A stretch of DNA of 64,000 bases, taken from the NCBI RefSeq assembly GCF_014270105.1, contig NZ_JACNMF010000002.1, forward strand, positions 248,001 through 312,000, written 5' to 3'. The notes under the pieces were generated by a model, which was not told where the DNA came from, searched no databases, and saw nothing but the letters and a program-made list of their open reading frames with translations. How positions within the stretch are numbered: the first letter of the stretch is position 1; every line of letters begins with the position of its first letter. The translations under genes were made by a program, and so were the position numbers. Positions 47,835 through 56,861 of the stretch are shown here, piece by piece. Source of the stretch: Hyunsoonleella aquatilis. GTDB taxonomy: Bacteria; Bacteroidota; Bacteroidia; Flavobacteriales; Flavobacteriaceae.

Positions 47835-49082
47835 CTAAAAGCTTCTTTCAGGATGAAAAGCAAATACATCCATCTCAGTCTTTCTCTCAGAAATTATATC
47901 TGAGACTAGCTTTCCAGTTGCTGGGCCTAAGCTCCAACCCATCATAGCATGCCCTGTTGCAATAGTTAGGTTTTTGTATTTTGAAGTTTTACCGATATAA
48001 GGCAAACCATCAGGGGTACAAGGGCGCAAACCGCATTTTGCCTGTTCTTTTTCTTCAATAGTTATATTTAGTTGATTATAATACTTAGCACTTGCTTCCG
48101 CAATGGCTTTTACACGTGCAGGATTAACTCGATGATTAATCCCTGAAAGTTCCATAGTACCAGCAAAACGCGTAAAACCATCCATTGGCGTTACTGCCAC
48201 TTTTGCTTCGCACAATATAGCTGGAATCCTAATGTTAGTGTCTTGCCTTACGTTAATGCTATACCCCTTGCCTGCCTGAACGAGCAATTTTAAACCTAAC
48301 TTTTTTCCAATTTTTGGACTCCAACTTCCAGTTGCCAAAACCACTTCATGGCATGATAACTTTTGGGTACTGGTGATTACTTTTGAAATGTTTTGATTGT
48401 CCATTTCGAAATCAACCACTTCTTCCTTCTTAAAAATTGAAACACCACTTTTTTTCAAGTGAACAATCATTTCTTCCATAAAGTTATTTGGTGTCATGTG
48501 GGCATCAGAGTGGTAGTAAATGGCACCTTTAACATTTATATCTGCTTTAGGCTCTAATTTCGAAACCTCATTTTGAGACAAATGCTCCACCTTAAGCCCT
48601 TCTTGTATGCCACGTTTACCTACCTCCCATTCTTCTTCGCCTACTTTATCTGTCTTGTAGCACATTAAAAGGCCTTTTTTTTCATAGTGAAAACTAAAGT
48701 CTCCGGATTGATTCAAATCTTCATATAATTCCCTACTAAGCAAATTGATATCCAATAATGGTTTTATGGACTTTTCTACTTTTGAAGGTGTTGCAGATTT
48801 TTTAAACGACCAAGACCATTTCAAAAACTCTAAATCTAATCTTGGTTTTATATAAAGCGGACTTTTAGAATTAAACATCCATTTAATGCCTTTTGACAAA
48901 GTACCCGGCGAGGCCATGGAGATAAAATGACTAGGCGTGATGTAACCCGCATTGACATGGGATGCTCCGGAATCCATGTTAGATTTATCAATAACCGTAA
49001 CTTGATGTCCTTCTTTATGAAGATAATAGGCCGAACACAAACCTATAATTCCACCGCCTATAACAATAACAGTTTTGCTCAT
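47835..49082 (-). CDS. FAD-dependent D-amino-acid dehydrogenase, probable D-hydroxyproline dehydrogenase
   Basis: 415 aa of the DadA/DAO family. Dinucleotide-binding VIGGGIIGLCSAYYL at residues 6-20; FAD/substrate-domain motifs HVNAGYITPS, VLATGSWSPKIGKKL, GLRPCTPDGLPYIG, and TGHAMMGWSLGPATGKLV at the end. In the hydroxyproline pathway this enzyme oxidises cis-4-hydroxy-D-proline to pyrroline-4-hydroxy-2-carboxylate. The assignment rests on the epimerase, deaminase and semialdehyde dehydrogenase in the same cluster; generic D-alanine or D-proline dehydrogenase is the alternative. Its ATG abuts the stop of the S9 peptidase (TAAATG). Confidence 0.85.
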   Translation of the reverse strand: MSKTVIVIGGGIIGLCSAYYLHKEGHQVTVIDKSNMDSGASHVNAGYITPSHFISMASPGTLSKGIKWMFNSKSPLYIKPRLDLEFLKWSWSFKKSATPSKVEKSIKPLLDINLLSRELYEDLNQSGDFSFHYEKKGLLMCYKTDKVGEEEWEVGKRGIQEGLKVEHLSQNEVSKLEPKADINVKGAIYYHSDAHMTPNNFMEEMIVHLKKSGVSIFKKEEVVDFEMDNQNISKVITSTQKLSCHEVVLATGSWSPKIGKKLGLKLLVQAGKGYSINVRQDTNIRIPAILCEAKVAVTPMDGFTRFAGTMELSGINHRVNPARVKAIAEASAKYYNQLNITIEEKEQAKCGLRPCTPDGLPYIGKTSKYKNLTIATGHAMMGWSLGPATGKLVSDIISERKTEMDVFAFHPERSF

Positions 49083-51347
49083 TTATAGCTTTAGACTAAA
49101 ATTCCAAATGGGCTTTTCACCTAAGAGGTGTTCAACAAAATAATTCCAACGCCTTTTAATGAAATAATCTCGGTACTTGCCAACATAACCATGTCGCTGA
49201 CTTGGAATTATTAACATGTCAAAATCCTTATCTGCCTTAATTAAAGCTTCAGCAAACTTAAATGTAGCCGAGGGGTTTACATTATCATCTAAACCACCGT
49301 GAACTAACAACAATTTTCCTTTTAAATTTTTGGCATTGGTAATATTTGACACGGCTTCGTAAGTTTCATCCACCGGCCAACCTTGGTACATTTCTGGCCA
49401 CCACGCTTTTTCCATTCTAAAATCATGGTCTCCAGAGCTAGCCACACCAACTTTATAAACATCAGGAAATGCAGTCATGGCCCTTCCTGTGTCATAACCA
49501 CCAGCAGAGTGCCCAAATATGCCAACTTTTTCAGTATCTATCCATTTGTATTTTTCTCCTAAATATTTAATAGCTAAAACATGATCTTCCAAATTATTGC
49601 CCATGTCTTTATAAGAGTGATTTAAAAATGCTTTAGAGCGCCCAGAAGTGCCCAAGCCATCAACTTGCATTATTATAAAACCTAATTCTGAAAGGTCTTG
49701 ATTGTAAAATGCAGAACGGAAAGATTTAGGGAATCTTTGTGTATGCGGTCCTGTGTATGTAGCATCTATTATGGGGTACGATTTTAAGCTATCAAAATTT
49801 GTGGGCTTCCAAATAGCACCGTAAATAGTGGTTTTACCATCTTTAGCTGTAAGCTGAAAAACCTCTGGTGCCTTCCATCCTTTCGAAATGACCTTAGATA
49901 CATCCGCTTGTGTCAATTTTGCTAAAACTTTACCATTTTTAGAACTCCTGACAACCGTTTTTGTTGGAATTTGAACGGTTGAATAATTATCTGCAAAATA
50001 GAGTCCATCCTCAGAAAAGGAAATATCATGGTGTCCTTTTTCGGGGGTCAATAAGGTTACTTCCCCTTTTAAGGATACTTTGTATAACTTTTGATGATAT
50101 GGATTTTCACCATCTTCTTTACCTGATGCCAAGAAATAAACCACGCCATTATCTTCATCGATGTAACTTATATCATTTATAAAATAATTACCGTTTGTAA
50201 GCGGTGTGATTTTACTAGTTATTAAGTCCAAACTATAAAGCTGTCGCCATCCGCTTTGTTGAGAAAGAAATATTAATCTACCTTTCTTTTCTAGAACTTT
50301 ATAATAAAAATTATCAATATTAGTTTCGCTAGTTTCCTTGATTAGGATACGTTCGGAATTTGTGCTCAAATTAACTTCTTTAACAAACGAAGTTTTGAAA
50401 CCTCGCTCCATATAATCAGCGTAAAAAATACCCGAACTATCTGACCAGCGAACTGAAACCTGATTAATATGAGTGTTTTTTGGAAGCTTTGTTTTCACCT
50501 CCTGCTTCGCTTCAATATTATAAAATACAGGTTGCACATGTACCATTGTTGTATCTCCTGGAGAGCCACGGTAGTAGGATAATAATTTTGGCTTGTACAA
50601 AGAATCTATACTCCAATCTAAGAGATACATTTTTTCTGCCTGTTGCAAATCAATAACATTTGTAGCCAGCCATTTGGAGTCTGGAGACCAATTGACCTCA
50701 AAGCGTTTTGGCCGCTCACCATTTTCACCTTCCATTTTATCATACCAACCATAATAACTGGCATACTCATAATTCTTTTTGCCATCATTACTCAGCTTAT
50801 ACTCCTCATCAGTAGCTACAGATTTTATAAACAGGTTATAATCCTTTGTGTAGGCTAGCCATTTTCCATCGGGGGATTTTTTCTCGAATTCATTCTCAAG
50901 TTCTTTTTGCCTTTCTGTCTCTTTCAGCTCGAGCTCGTAAGTCTCTAAATTTAAATGGAATGTTTTATCAAATGCGCTAAAAGAAAGTAATACGTCGTCT
51001 ATTAATTCAATTTTGGACAGATTTAATTCATTGGCGCTTACAGTGTCCTTCAAAATATTACTAAGCGAATTTGCAAGCTTGTTATGATCAAAAAACAGCT
51101 CGGTTTTGTTTCTTTTAAAGCTGTACTTTTTGTACTGCCTCCCTTCATCTGAATACTCAATAAACCACAGGCCAGATTTATTTTTAAACCAGTTAACTTC
51201 CGTATGCAAATTGAAGACTGATTTATTGTAGGCATTGCTATAACTATAGCTTACAGCTCTTTCATAATCTTCCATGGTTAAACTTTGCCCATTACCAAAG
51301 TAAAAACCTAGAAAAGCAAAAAACACAAAATTGATAAGATATTTCAT
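49083..51347 (-). CDS. S9 family serine peptidase (dipeptidyl-peptidase IV/prolyl oligopeptidase type)
   Basis: 754 aa. Signal peptide 1-20. Beta-propeller N-domain about 60-480, then an alpha/beta-hydrolase with Ser614 (GHSAGG), Asp687/688 (HGGLDDNV) and His719 (SQRHG). S9 enzymes cut after proline, and many accept hydroxyproline. The Glu-Glu motif that holds the free N-terminus in true DPP4 is not evident (the region reads YYGWYDKMEGENG), so tri- or oligopeptidase activity is possible. It sits between the dehydrogenase and the epimerase in the hydroxyproline cluster, which suggests periplasmic release of Pro/Hyp peptides. Confidence 0.87.
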   Translation of the reverse strand: MKYLINFVFFAFLGFYFGNGQSLTMEDYERAVSYSYSNAYNKSVFNLHTEVNWFKNKSGLWFIEYSDEGRQYKKYSFKRNKTELFFDHNKLANSLSNILKDTVSANELNLSKIELIDDVLLSFSAFDKTFHLNLETYELELKETERQKELENEFEKKSPDGKWLAYTKDYNLFIKSVATDEEYKLSNDGKKNYEYASYYGWYDKMEGENGERPKRFEVNWSPDSKWLATNVIDLQQAEKMYLLDWSIDSLYKPKLLSYYRGSPGDTTMVHVQPVFYNIEAKQEVKTKLPKNTHINQVSVRWSDSSGIFYADYMERGFKTSFVKEVNLSTNSERILIKETSETNIDNFYYKVLEKKGRLIFLSQQSGWRQLYSLDLITSKITPLTNGNYFINDISYIDEDNGVVYFLASGKEDGENPYHQKLYKVSLKGEVTLLTPEKGHHDISFSEDGLYFADNYSTVQIPTKTVVRSSKNGKVLAKLTQADVSKVISKGWKAPEVFQLTAKDGKTTIYGAIWKPTNFDSLKSYPIIDATYTGPHTQRFPKSFRSAFYNQDLSELGFIIMQVDGLGTSGRSKAFLNHSYKDMGNNLEDHVLAIKYLGEKYKWIDTEKVGIFGHSAGGYDTGRAMTAFPDVYKVGVASSGDHDFRMEKAWWPEMYQGWPVDETYEAVSNITNAKNLKGKLLLVHGGLDDNVNPSATFKFAEALIKADKDFDMLIIPSQRHGYVGKYRDYFIKRRWNYFVEHLLGEKPIWNFSLKL

Positions 51348-51357
51348 CCATTAAAAA

Positions 51358-52368
51358 TTAAATTACCTGAAAACCATGCGCATAGGGATCATCTTCCTCA
51401 TCTATAATTATGGTATTATACCCATAAATTTTAGCCCAGCCTTGAATACTTGGTATGATTGCTGGATTCTCCCTGATAGAGGTTGCAGCCTCCACACGAC
51501 CAATAAATTTACTCCCTATAAAACTCTCATGAATAAATTCCTCGCCCACCTCTAGCTTACCTTTAGCAAAAAGTTGCGCCATTCTTGCCGATGTTCCTGT
51601 ACCGCAAGGACTTCTATCGATAGCTTTATCACCATAAAACACAGCATTTCTTCCAGAAGATGTGGGGTCTATCGGTGTCCCTGTCCAAAGTAAATGGGAT
51701 ACCTCTCTGATGGTCTCGTTTTCCGGATGTATAAATCTATCGGGATATTTTTGATTGATAGCCTCACGTATTACTTGTGAATACTGAATTAGTTTACTTG
51801 CTGAAAAATTTTGAATGCCAGAGAAATTTTTTTGAGGATCAACAATAGCATAAAAGTTTCCACCATAAGCCACGTCAAAAATCAATTCACCTAATTCGGG
51901 ACAATCTATCGTCAAACCTTCCTCGGCCAAATAACTTTTTACATTTGTTAATCGCACCCAATCTACTTTATTACCTGTCTGTTGATATTTGATTTCCACT
52001 AAACCTGCTGGGGCTTCCATTTTAATTTTTCCAGGTGTTTTAGGAGTTATCAAGCCTTCTTCAACAGCAATAGTAATCGTACCAATAGTCCCATGACCAC
52101 ACATGGGTAAACACCCAGAAGTTTCTATAAATAGAATCGCAAAATCGTTTTCGGGATCGTGTGGCGGATACAATATACTCCCGCTCATCATATCGTGACC
52201 TCGAGGTTCAAACATTAAGCCTTTTCGAATCCAATCGAATTCCTTTAAAAAATGCTGTCTCTTTTCGCTCATGTTGGCACCCATCAATTCAGGACCGCCA
52301 TGTTTAATCACTCGAACTGGATTTCCGCAAGTGTGGCCATCAATACAAACAAAAGTACTTCTACTCAT
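51358..52368 (-). CDS. 4-hydroxyproline 2-epimerase (proline racemase family)
   Basis: 336 aa. It has two catalytic Cys: Cys90 in CLPMCGHGTIG and Cys255 in DRSPCGTGTSAR. This is the Cys/Cys pattern of true racemases/epimerases; dehydratases carry Thr at the second site. It inverts C2 of trans-4-hydroxy-L-proline to cis-4-hydroxy-D-proline. Proline racemase is the alternative, but the adjacent deaminase and semialdehyde dehydrogenase point to hydroxyproline. It overlaps the DUF885 peptidase gene by 8 bp. Confidence 0.9.
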   Translation of the reverse strand: MSRSTFVCIDGHTCGNPVRVIKHGGPELMGANMSEKRQHFLKEFDWIRKGLMFEPRGHDMMSGSILYPPHDPENDFAILFIETSGCLPMCGHGTIGTITIAVEEGLITPKTPGKIKMEAPAGLVEIKYQQTGNKVDWVRLTNVKSYLAEEGLTIDCPELGELIFDVAYGGNFYAIVDPQKNFSGIQNFSASKLIQYSQVIREAINQKYPDRFIHPENETIREVSHLLWTGTPIDPTSSGRNAVFYGDKAIDRSPCGTGTSARMAQLFAKGKLEVGEEFIHESFIGSKFIGRVEAATSIRENPAIIPSIQGWAKIYGYNTIIIDEEDDPYAHGFQVI

Positions 52369-54121
52369 TTTTCACACGATCTATATAGCTGTTGACACGA
52401 TTTTCTAAAATGGGCAAAGTAACCGTCCCTTGTTCTAAAACAATCTCATGAAATTCTCGAATATCGAACTTTTGCCCCAGTGCTTCCTCGGCCTTTTTAC
52501 GAAGCGCCCTAATTTTAAGTTCTCCCATTTTATAGGATAGGGCTTGTCCTGGCCAAGAAATATAGCGATCTGTTTCTGTATTTATTTCGTGTATGGATAG
52601 CGCTGTGTTTGAAGCCATATAATCTAACACTTCTTCTCGCGTCCAGCCTTTAGCATGAATACCAGTATCTACCACCAATCTACACGCACGCCACATTTCA
52701 TAAGTAAGTCTTCCAAATTGCTCATAGGGTGTTGTGTACATCCCCATTTCATCCGCCAAAAATTCAGAATATAAGCCCCAACCCTCACCATAAGCAGATA
52801 GGTATAAATCTCTTCTAAATTTGGGGATACTGTCTCCCAATTCGTTATTCAAAGTAATCTGAAGGTGATGGCCTGGCACAGCTTCGTGTACCGTTAATGA
52901 AGGTAACGTGTATAATGGGCGACTAGGCAAATTATAAGTATTTACCCAATAATAACCGGGGTCTGTGCTCTCCTTAGTCGTTTCCACATAGCGCCCTCCA
53001 GTATATTTTGGAGCTATGGCATCTGGCACTGGATTAACACCGTAGGGTTTTCTAGGTAAAGTTTTAAAGAATTTGGGCAATTGTGCGTCGGCTCGCTTAG
53101 ACATGTCTCTGGCTATCATCAACAATTCTTTTGCACTTTTAGCATAAAATTGTTCATCTGATCTTAAAAATTGCAAGAAATCCAGAAAATCCCCATTAAA
53201 ATTAAGGTCGTTTATTATGGCCTGCATTTCAAGCTTTATGCGAGCTACTTCCCTTAGTCCTATTTGGTGGATATCATCAGAGGTGTATTTTGTGCTTGTG
53301 GTGTAGTAATTAATTCTATTTTGATAAAAATCTTTTCCATTGGGTAGGTTTAAAGCTCCTAAACTGGTTCTTGTTTTTGGAAGGTACTCCGTCTCAAAAA
53401 AAGATTTTATTCTCTTGAATTGAGGCGTTACTATGTCTTCAATAACAGCTTTAGCAACTCTAAGGACCGAATCTTTTTGAGACTGAGTTAAACTTTGTGG
53501 AAGATTTTTAAATGGGGAATAATAAAAACTATCTTTATAATCATCAACAATATGGTCATTGTATGTTGACTCATAACCGTTGAAAACAACCCTAGATTGT
53601 GAAATACCTTTTTCTAATCCTTCACGTAAATTCGCGAAATGCTGATCTACAAAATCAGGAATCGCATTAAGCGTATTCAAATAGGTTTTTATTTGATTGT
53701 AATTTGTCAAAGGTCTTACGTTATAGGTTAAATTATTATGAAATCCAGAATCAGAAAGCAATGGATTTAAGTAACATTCAAATCTATAGAAGTCAATTTT
53801 ATCCTGAAGCACAAATTTGAGAAGCTCATAAGAAATCTGCTCAGTTTCGGTTAATTCATCAACATTAATGTTTGATAGCTCTTCCAACTTCGATAGGGCA
53901 AAGTCGGCTTCATTTTTGTAATATTCTTTCGTAAAGACCCCTAAAGGAAATTCTTTTTCGTCAAAACCCTTATGATCCTGATAGCTGTTTATAATATTTT
54001 TTAAAAACTCAGAATTATTGACGTTTTGGGAGGTAGTATGTGAAACAAAAAGCAAAAACGATATGAGCAGAACTATCCTAAAATTTTTGCTTTTGGTAAA
54101 AATAAAATCTATTCTATTCAT
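52361..54121 (-). CDS. DUF885 family exported metallopeptidase-like protein
   Basis: 586 aa. N-terminal hydrophobic signal (about 15-31, ending HTTSQN). A long helical body carries the zinc-type motif His412-Glu413-AVPG-His418-His419 (TVHEAVPGHHLQ), and Glu455 or nearby (AYGEGWGLYSEFL) is a plausible third ligand. DUF885 proteins are presumed peptidases, and one relative cleaves dipeptides. Its place inside a hydroxyproline operon, overlapping the epimerase, suggests it processes Hyp-containing peptides after the S9 enzyme. That role is inferred. Confidence 0.82.
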   Translation of the reverse strand: MNRIDFIFTKSKNFRIVLLISFLLFVSHTTSQNVNNSEFLKNIINSYQDHKGFDEKEFPLGVFTKEYYKNEADFALSKLEELSNINVDELTETEQISYELLKFVLQDKIDFYRFECYLNPLLSDSGFHNNLTYNVRPLTNYNQIKTYLNTLNAIPDFVDQHFANLREGLEKGISQSRVVFNGYESTYNDHIVDDYKDSFYYSPFKNLPQSLTQSQKDSVLRVAKAVIEDIVTPQFKRIKSFFETEYLPKTRTSLGALNLPNGKDFYQNRINYYTTSTKYTSDDIHQIGLREVARIKLEMQAIINDLNFNGDFLDFLQFLRSDEQFYAKSAKELLMIARDMSKRADAQLPKFFKTLPRKPYGVNPVPDAIAPKYTGGRYVETTKESTDPGYYWVNTYNLPSRPLYTLPSLTVHEAVPGHHLQITLNNELGDSIPKFRRDLYLSAYGEGWGLYSEFLADEMGMYTTPYEQFGRLTYEMWRACRLVVDTGIHAKGWTREEVLDYMASNTALSIHEINTETDRYISWPGQALSYKMGELKIRALRKKAEEALGQKFDIREFHEIVLEQGTVTLPILENRVNSYIDRVKNE

Positions 54122-54135
54122 GTCGATTTTGTTGT

Positions 54136-55668
54136 TTAGTACTGGCTTTTCAAAGCCTCTGGTAATAATGCCTTCGGAAAGGATTGATAACTCACAGGGC
54201 GCACCCAGCGTTTTATAGAATTAGTACCAACTGCTGTAAATCTAGAATCGGTTGATGCCGGATAAGGGCCTCCATGTTGCATGGACGGACACACCTCTAC
54301 CCCAGTTGGCACACCGTTAAAAATGAGGCGTCCTACTCTGTCCTCAAGAGCGTCAACAATGTTATGAAGTTTAGCATATTCGTCTTCTTCAGCAATGATA
54401 GTTCCTGTTAACTGACCTTCTAAATTTTCTATTATTTTGATAAGTTCTGCCTCATCCTTAGCTTTTACGACTAATGAAAAAGGGCCGAACACCTCTTGTT
54501 GCAACTTTGGATTGTCTAAAAAGTCTTTTCCTGAGACACTAACAACTTGTGATGGTGCGTAATTGGGTGCAACTTCGGTTTCAATTTTAGCAATAGTTTC
54601 AGCACCTTTTTGAGATGATACCTTGGCGCCATTGTGCACAAAACCCTCTTTAATATTTGGATGCAACATACATTGCGCCTCTATATTTACCGTTTTTTTA
54701 GCCAAATCTTCAATAAAAGCCTGACTGCACTCACCGTCAATAGTCAAAATTAAGCCTGGATTTGTGCAAAATTGCCCTGTACCCAAAGTAATAGAATTGG
54801 CGTATTGCGTTGCCAAAGCTTCGGAACGTTTTTCGAGAGCTTTTGGTGTGATAACCACAGGATTGACACTTCCCATTTCGGCAAAAACTGGTATGGGTTC
54901 TTCGCGTTTAGAAGCCAAATCGAACAACGCTCTTCCGCCCTTAGCGCTCCCTGTAAAACCTACAGCTTTTACTTTTGGGTGCTTTACTAAAGCGGTGCCC
55001 ACCTTAATACTTTTCCCGTTTAAATTTGAAAATACGCCATTGGGCATACCCGTAATTTTCATGGCTTTTATAATTGCACTGGCTACCAATTCGCCTGTAC
55101 CCGAATGCATGGGATGCGATTTTACGATAACTGGACAACCCGACGCCAAAGCACTCGCGGTATCGCCCCCGGCGGTTGAAAATGCCAATGGAAAATTACT
55201 CGCTCCCAATACCACTACTGGCCCTAATGGAATAGAGGTTTTCCTCAAATCTGCTTTGGGTAGTGGCTCTCTGTTGGGTTGTGCTTCGTCAAAAATATTA
55301 TCGCGCCAATCTTCATTATGAATTAAATCCGCAAATGAACGTAACTGAAAAACAGTTCTACCACGTTCACCAATAGCACGTCCTTCAGGTAGTCCAGATT
55401 CAGACATATACATATCGATAAGCGTTTGGTCCAACGCTAAAATTTCATCGGCTATGGCGTTTAAAAATTCTGCACGTTTTGCGCCCGAAACTTTTCGGTA
55501 AACTTTAAAAGCATCCCAAGCTAGGTTTACAGCTTCGTTAATTTCGCTATTTGTTGCATCGTGAAATTTAGTTGGATTCTCGATGTTTAGTTTCGGATTT
55601 ACGGTTTTGTACGTATTAGTTCCTGAGGCTTTTAAGGTTTGCCCGATATAGTTTTTTCCGGTAATCAT
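54136..55668 (-). CDS. Aldehyde dehydrogenase, alpha-ketoglutarate semialdehyde dehydrogenase type
   Basis: 510 aa. NADP-binding SNFPLAFSTAGGDTASALA and FTGSAKGGRALFD, catalytic Glu264 (VFAEMGSVNP) and Cys301 (GTGQFCTNPGL). The N-terminus and the AEMGSVNPV form match 2,5-dioxovalerate dehydrogenases. It oxidises alpha-ketoglutarate semialdehyde to alpha-ketoglutarate, the last step of hydroxyproline catabolism, feeding the TCA cycle. It lies between the DUF885 and DapA-family genes. Confidence 0.9.
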   Translation of the reverse strand: MITGKNYIGQTLKASGTNTYKTVNPKLNIENPTKFHDATNSEINEAVNLAWDAFKVYRKVSGAKRAEFLNAIADEILALDQTLIDMYMSESGLPEGRAIGERGRTVFQLRSFADLIHNEDWRDNIFDEAQPNREPLPKADLRKTSIPLGPVVVLGASNFPLAFSTAGGDTASALASGCPVIVKSHPMHSGTGELVASAIIKAMKITGMPNGVFSNLNGKSIKVGTALVKHPKVKAVGFTGSAKGGRALFDLASKREEPIPVFAEMGSVNPVVITPKALEKRSEALATQYANSITLGTGQFCTNPGLILTIDGECSQAFIEDLAKKTVNIEAQCMLHPNIKEGFVHNGAKVSSQKGAETIAKIETEVAPNYAPSQVVSVSGKDFLDNPKLQQEVFGPFSLVVKAKDEAELIKIIENLEGQLTGTIIAEEDEYAKLHNIVDALEDRVGRLIFNGVPTGVEVCPSMQHGGPYPASTDSRFTAVGTNSIKRWVRPVSYQSFPKALLPEALKSQY

Positions 55669-55740
55669 AATGACTTATTTTTTATTCTTTATCCAAATTT
55701 ACTCGTTTGCAAACTTCCTTTTTTTGATAATTTAAAAGAA

Positions 55741-56697
55741 TCAACTTGTTAAATCCAGTGCTTCAAGTCTTTCTTTTGCCAGAAGATATCTTGCACGGAC
55801 ATCATCAATTTGTTGTTTAGTTAATTTCTTACCAAAAGTACGCAGTCCTCCGGCAATATCATTATGGTGAATTCCCATAGCAAGTTTAAGATATTCCAAA
55901 AGCAGAGGCTGAGCATCCAGATACGATATGGAATTTAAAGCCTGAGAAATTTTATTTGCCTCAGTCCATTCACCATTTAAAACATACTCCTGCATGGTAA
56001 CACTTGCTTTTGGGAAGATATTACCTACACCTGTAATCCCACCACATGCTCCAGCAAGTCCTGCATGTACAGTGACTGTATCTACTCCTGCCAAAACTTT
56101 TAAATCTTTGTTCTCTAGCATCAGCGTTTCAATAATTGAAACATCTATAGTCGATATTTTAAGAGCAGTTACTTTAGGAAGCACAGAAAGTCTTAAAAGA
56201 AGATTAGTTGAAAGCGAATGATATCCAGCTGCATCAGGATTGTTATAAGGCATCATTGTTACACCTACATTGTTTGCAGTTGCTTCGGCATGTTCATAAT
56301 ACTCATACATTTTTGTTTCAGAAGGAACCGTTTTAGTTTTTGGTGGCATGACCATAACTGTATCAACTCCAACTGTTACAAGTCCTTCAATGATTTTGGC
56401 AAGTTCTTCCTTAGTTTCTGCTGAAGCACCACTGATTAACGGAACATTGCATTCTTTAGCAACCTCAGAAAGGGATTTGAGTAAAGAAAGACGCTGTTGG
56501 GTACTTAGGTAGCTATTCTCACCTAGAGTACCAGAACCAACAAGTCCGCTCATTCTGCTTCCTCCCTTTCCTTGAGCTTTTAAAATACCTGCCGCCTGTT
56601 TTTGTGTGGTATCAAAGTCAATTTCAAGAGTGCCAGATTTTGACTCTTTCAACCATGTAAACACTGCAGGCATTACACCATCCCAATTGGATTTCAT
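55741..56697 (-). CDS. DapA-family lyase, probable 1-pyrroline-4-hydroxy-2-carboxylate deaminase
   Basis: 318 aa TIM-barrel protein of the dihydrodipicolinate synthase family. Schiff-base Lys180 (VTALKIS), catalytic Tyr151 (MMPYNNPDAAG) and GSGTLGENSYLS for carboxylate binding. In hydroxyproline pathways this enzyme deaminates and dehydrates HPC to alpha-ketoglutarate semialdehyde, which the next gene oxidises. A housekeeping DapA is unlikely because of the context and the divergent N-terminus. First gene of the cluster, divergent from the AraC regulator. Confidence 0.85.
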   Translation of the reverse strand: MKSNWDGVMPAVFTWLKESKSGTLEIDFDTTQKQAAGILKAQGKGGSRMSGLVGSGTLGENSYLSTQQRLSLLKSLSEVAKECNVPLISGASAETKEELAKIIEGLVTVGVDTVMVMPPKTKTVPSETKMYEYYEHAEATANNVGVTMMPYNNPDAAGYHSLSTNLLLRLSVLPKVTALKISTIDVSIIETLMLENKDLKVLAGVDTVTVHAGLAGACGGITGVGNIFPKASVTMQEYVLNGEWTEANKISQALNSISYLDAQPLLLEYLKLAMGIHHNDIAGGLRTFGKKLTKQQIDDVRARYLLAKERLEALDLTS

Positions 56698-56739
56698 ATT
56701 ATTTTATTCTTTTTAATGAATTGTAAAACTATATAAATA

Positions 56740-56749
56740 TTGCTAGCAA
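56740..56749. promoter_or_regulatory. TTGCTAGCAA palindrome in the divergent hydroxyproline-cluster promoter region
   Basis: A perfect 10-bp palindrome 43 bp before the DapA-family ATG. On the minus strand it overlaps a TTG that is 18 bp before TAGTTTTA (a near -33/-7 pair). It is a candidate operator for the AraC regulator. Confidence 0.4.
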
Positions 56750-56809
56750 CAATACTACTAAATTACTCCTTTATAATATTATATTATCCATTTATTAACA
56801 TATTATTTA

Positions 56810-56817
56810 TATTTTTG
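56810..56817 (+). promoter_or_regulatory. Candidate -7 element (TATTTTTG) of the AraC regulator
   Basis: TATTTTTG 44 bp before ATG 56862; the AT-rich background lowers certainty. Confidence 0.4.
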
Positions 56818-56861
56818 GAGTATTATTCATGTATTTTTAGCATGAAAATTGAGAATAAACC

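Noticed and set aside
55741-56697. Lysine-biosynthesis dapA
   Set aside because: The DapA fold is clear, but the gene sits in the hydroxyproline cluster beside the semialdehyde dehydrogenase, and its N-terminus differs from housekeeping DapA.
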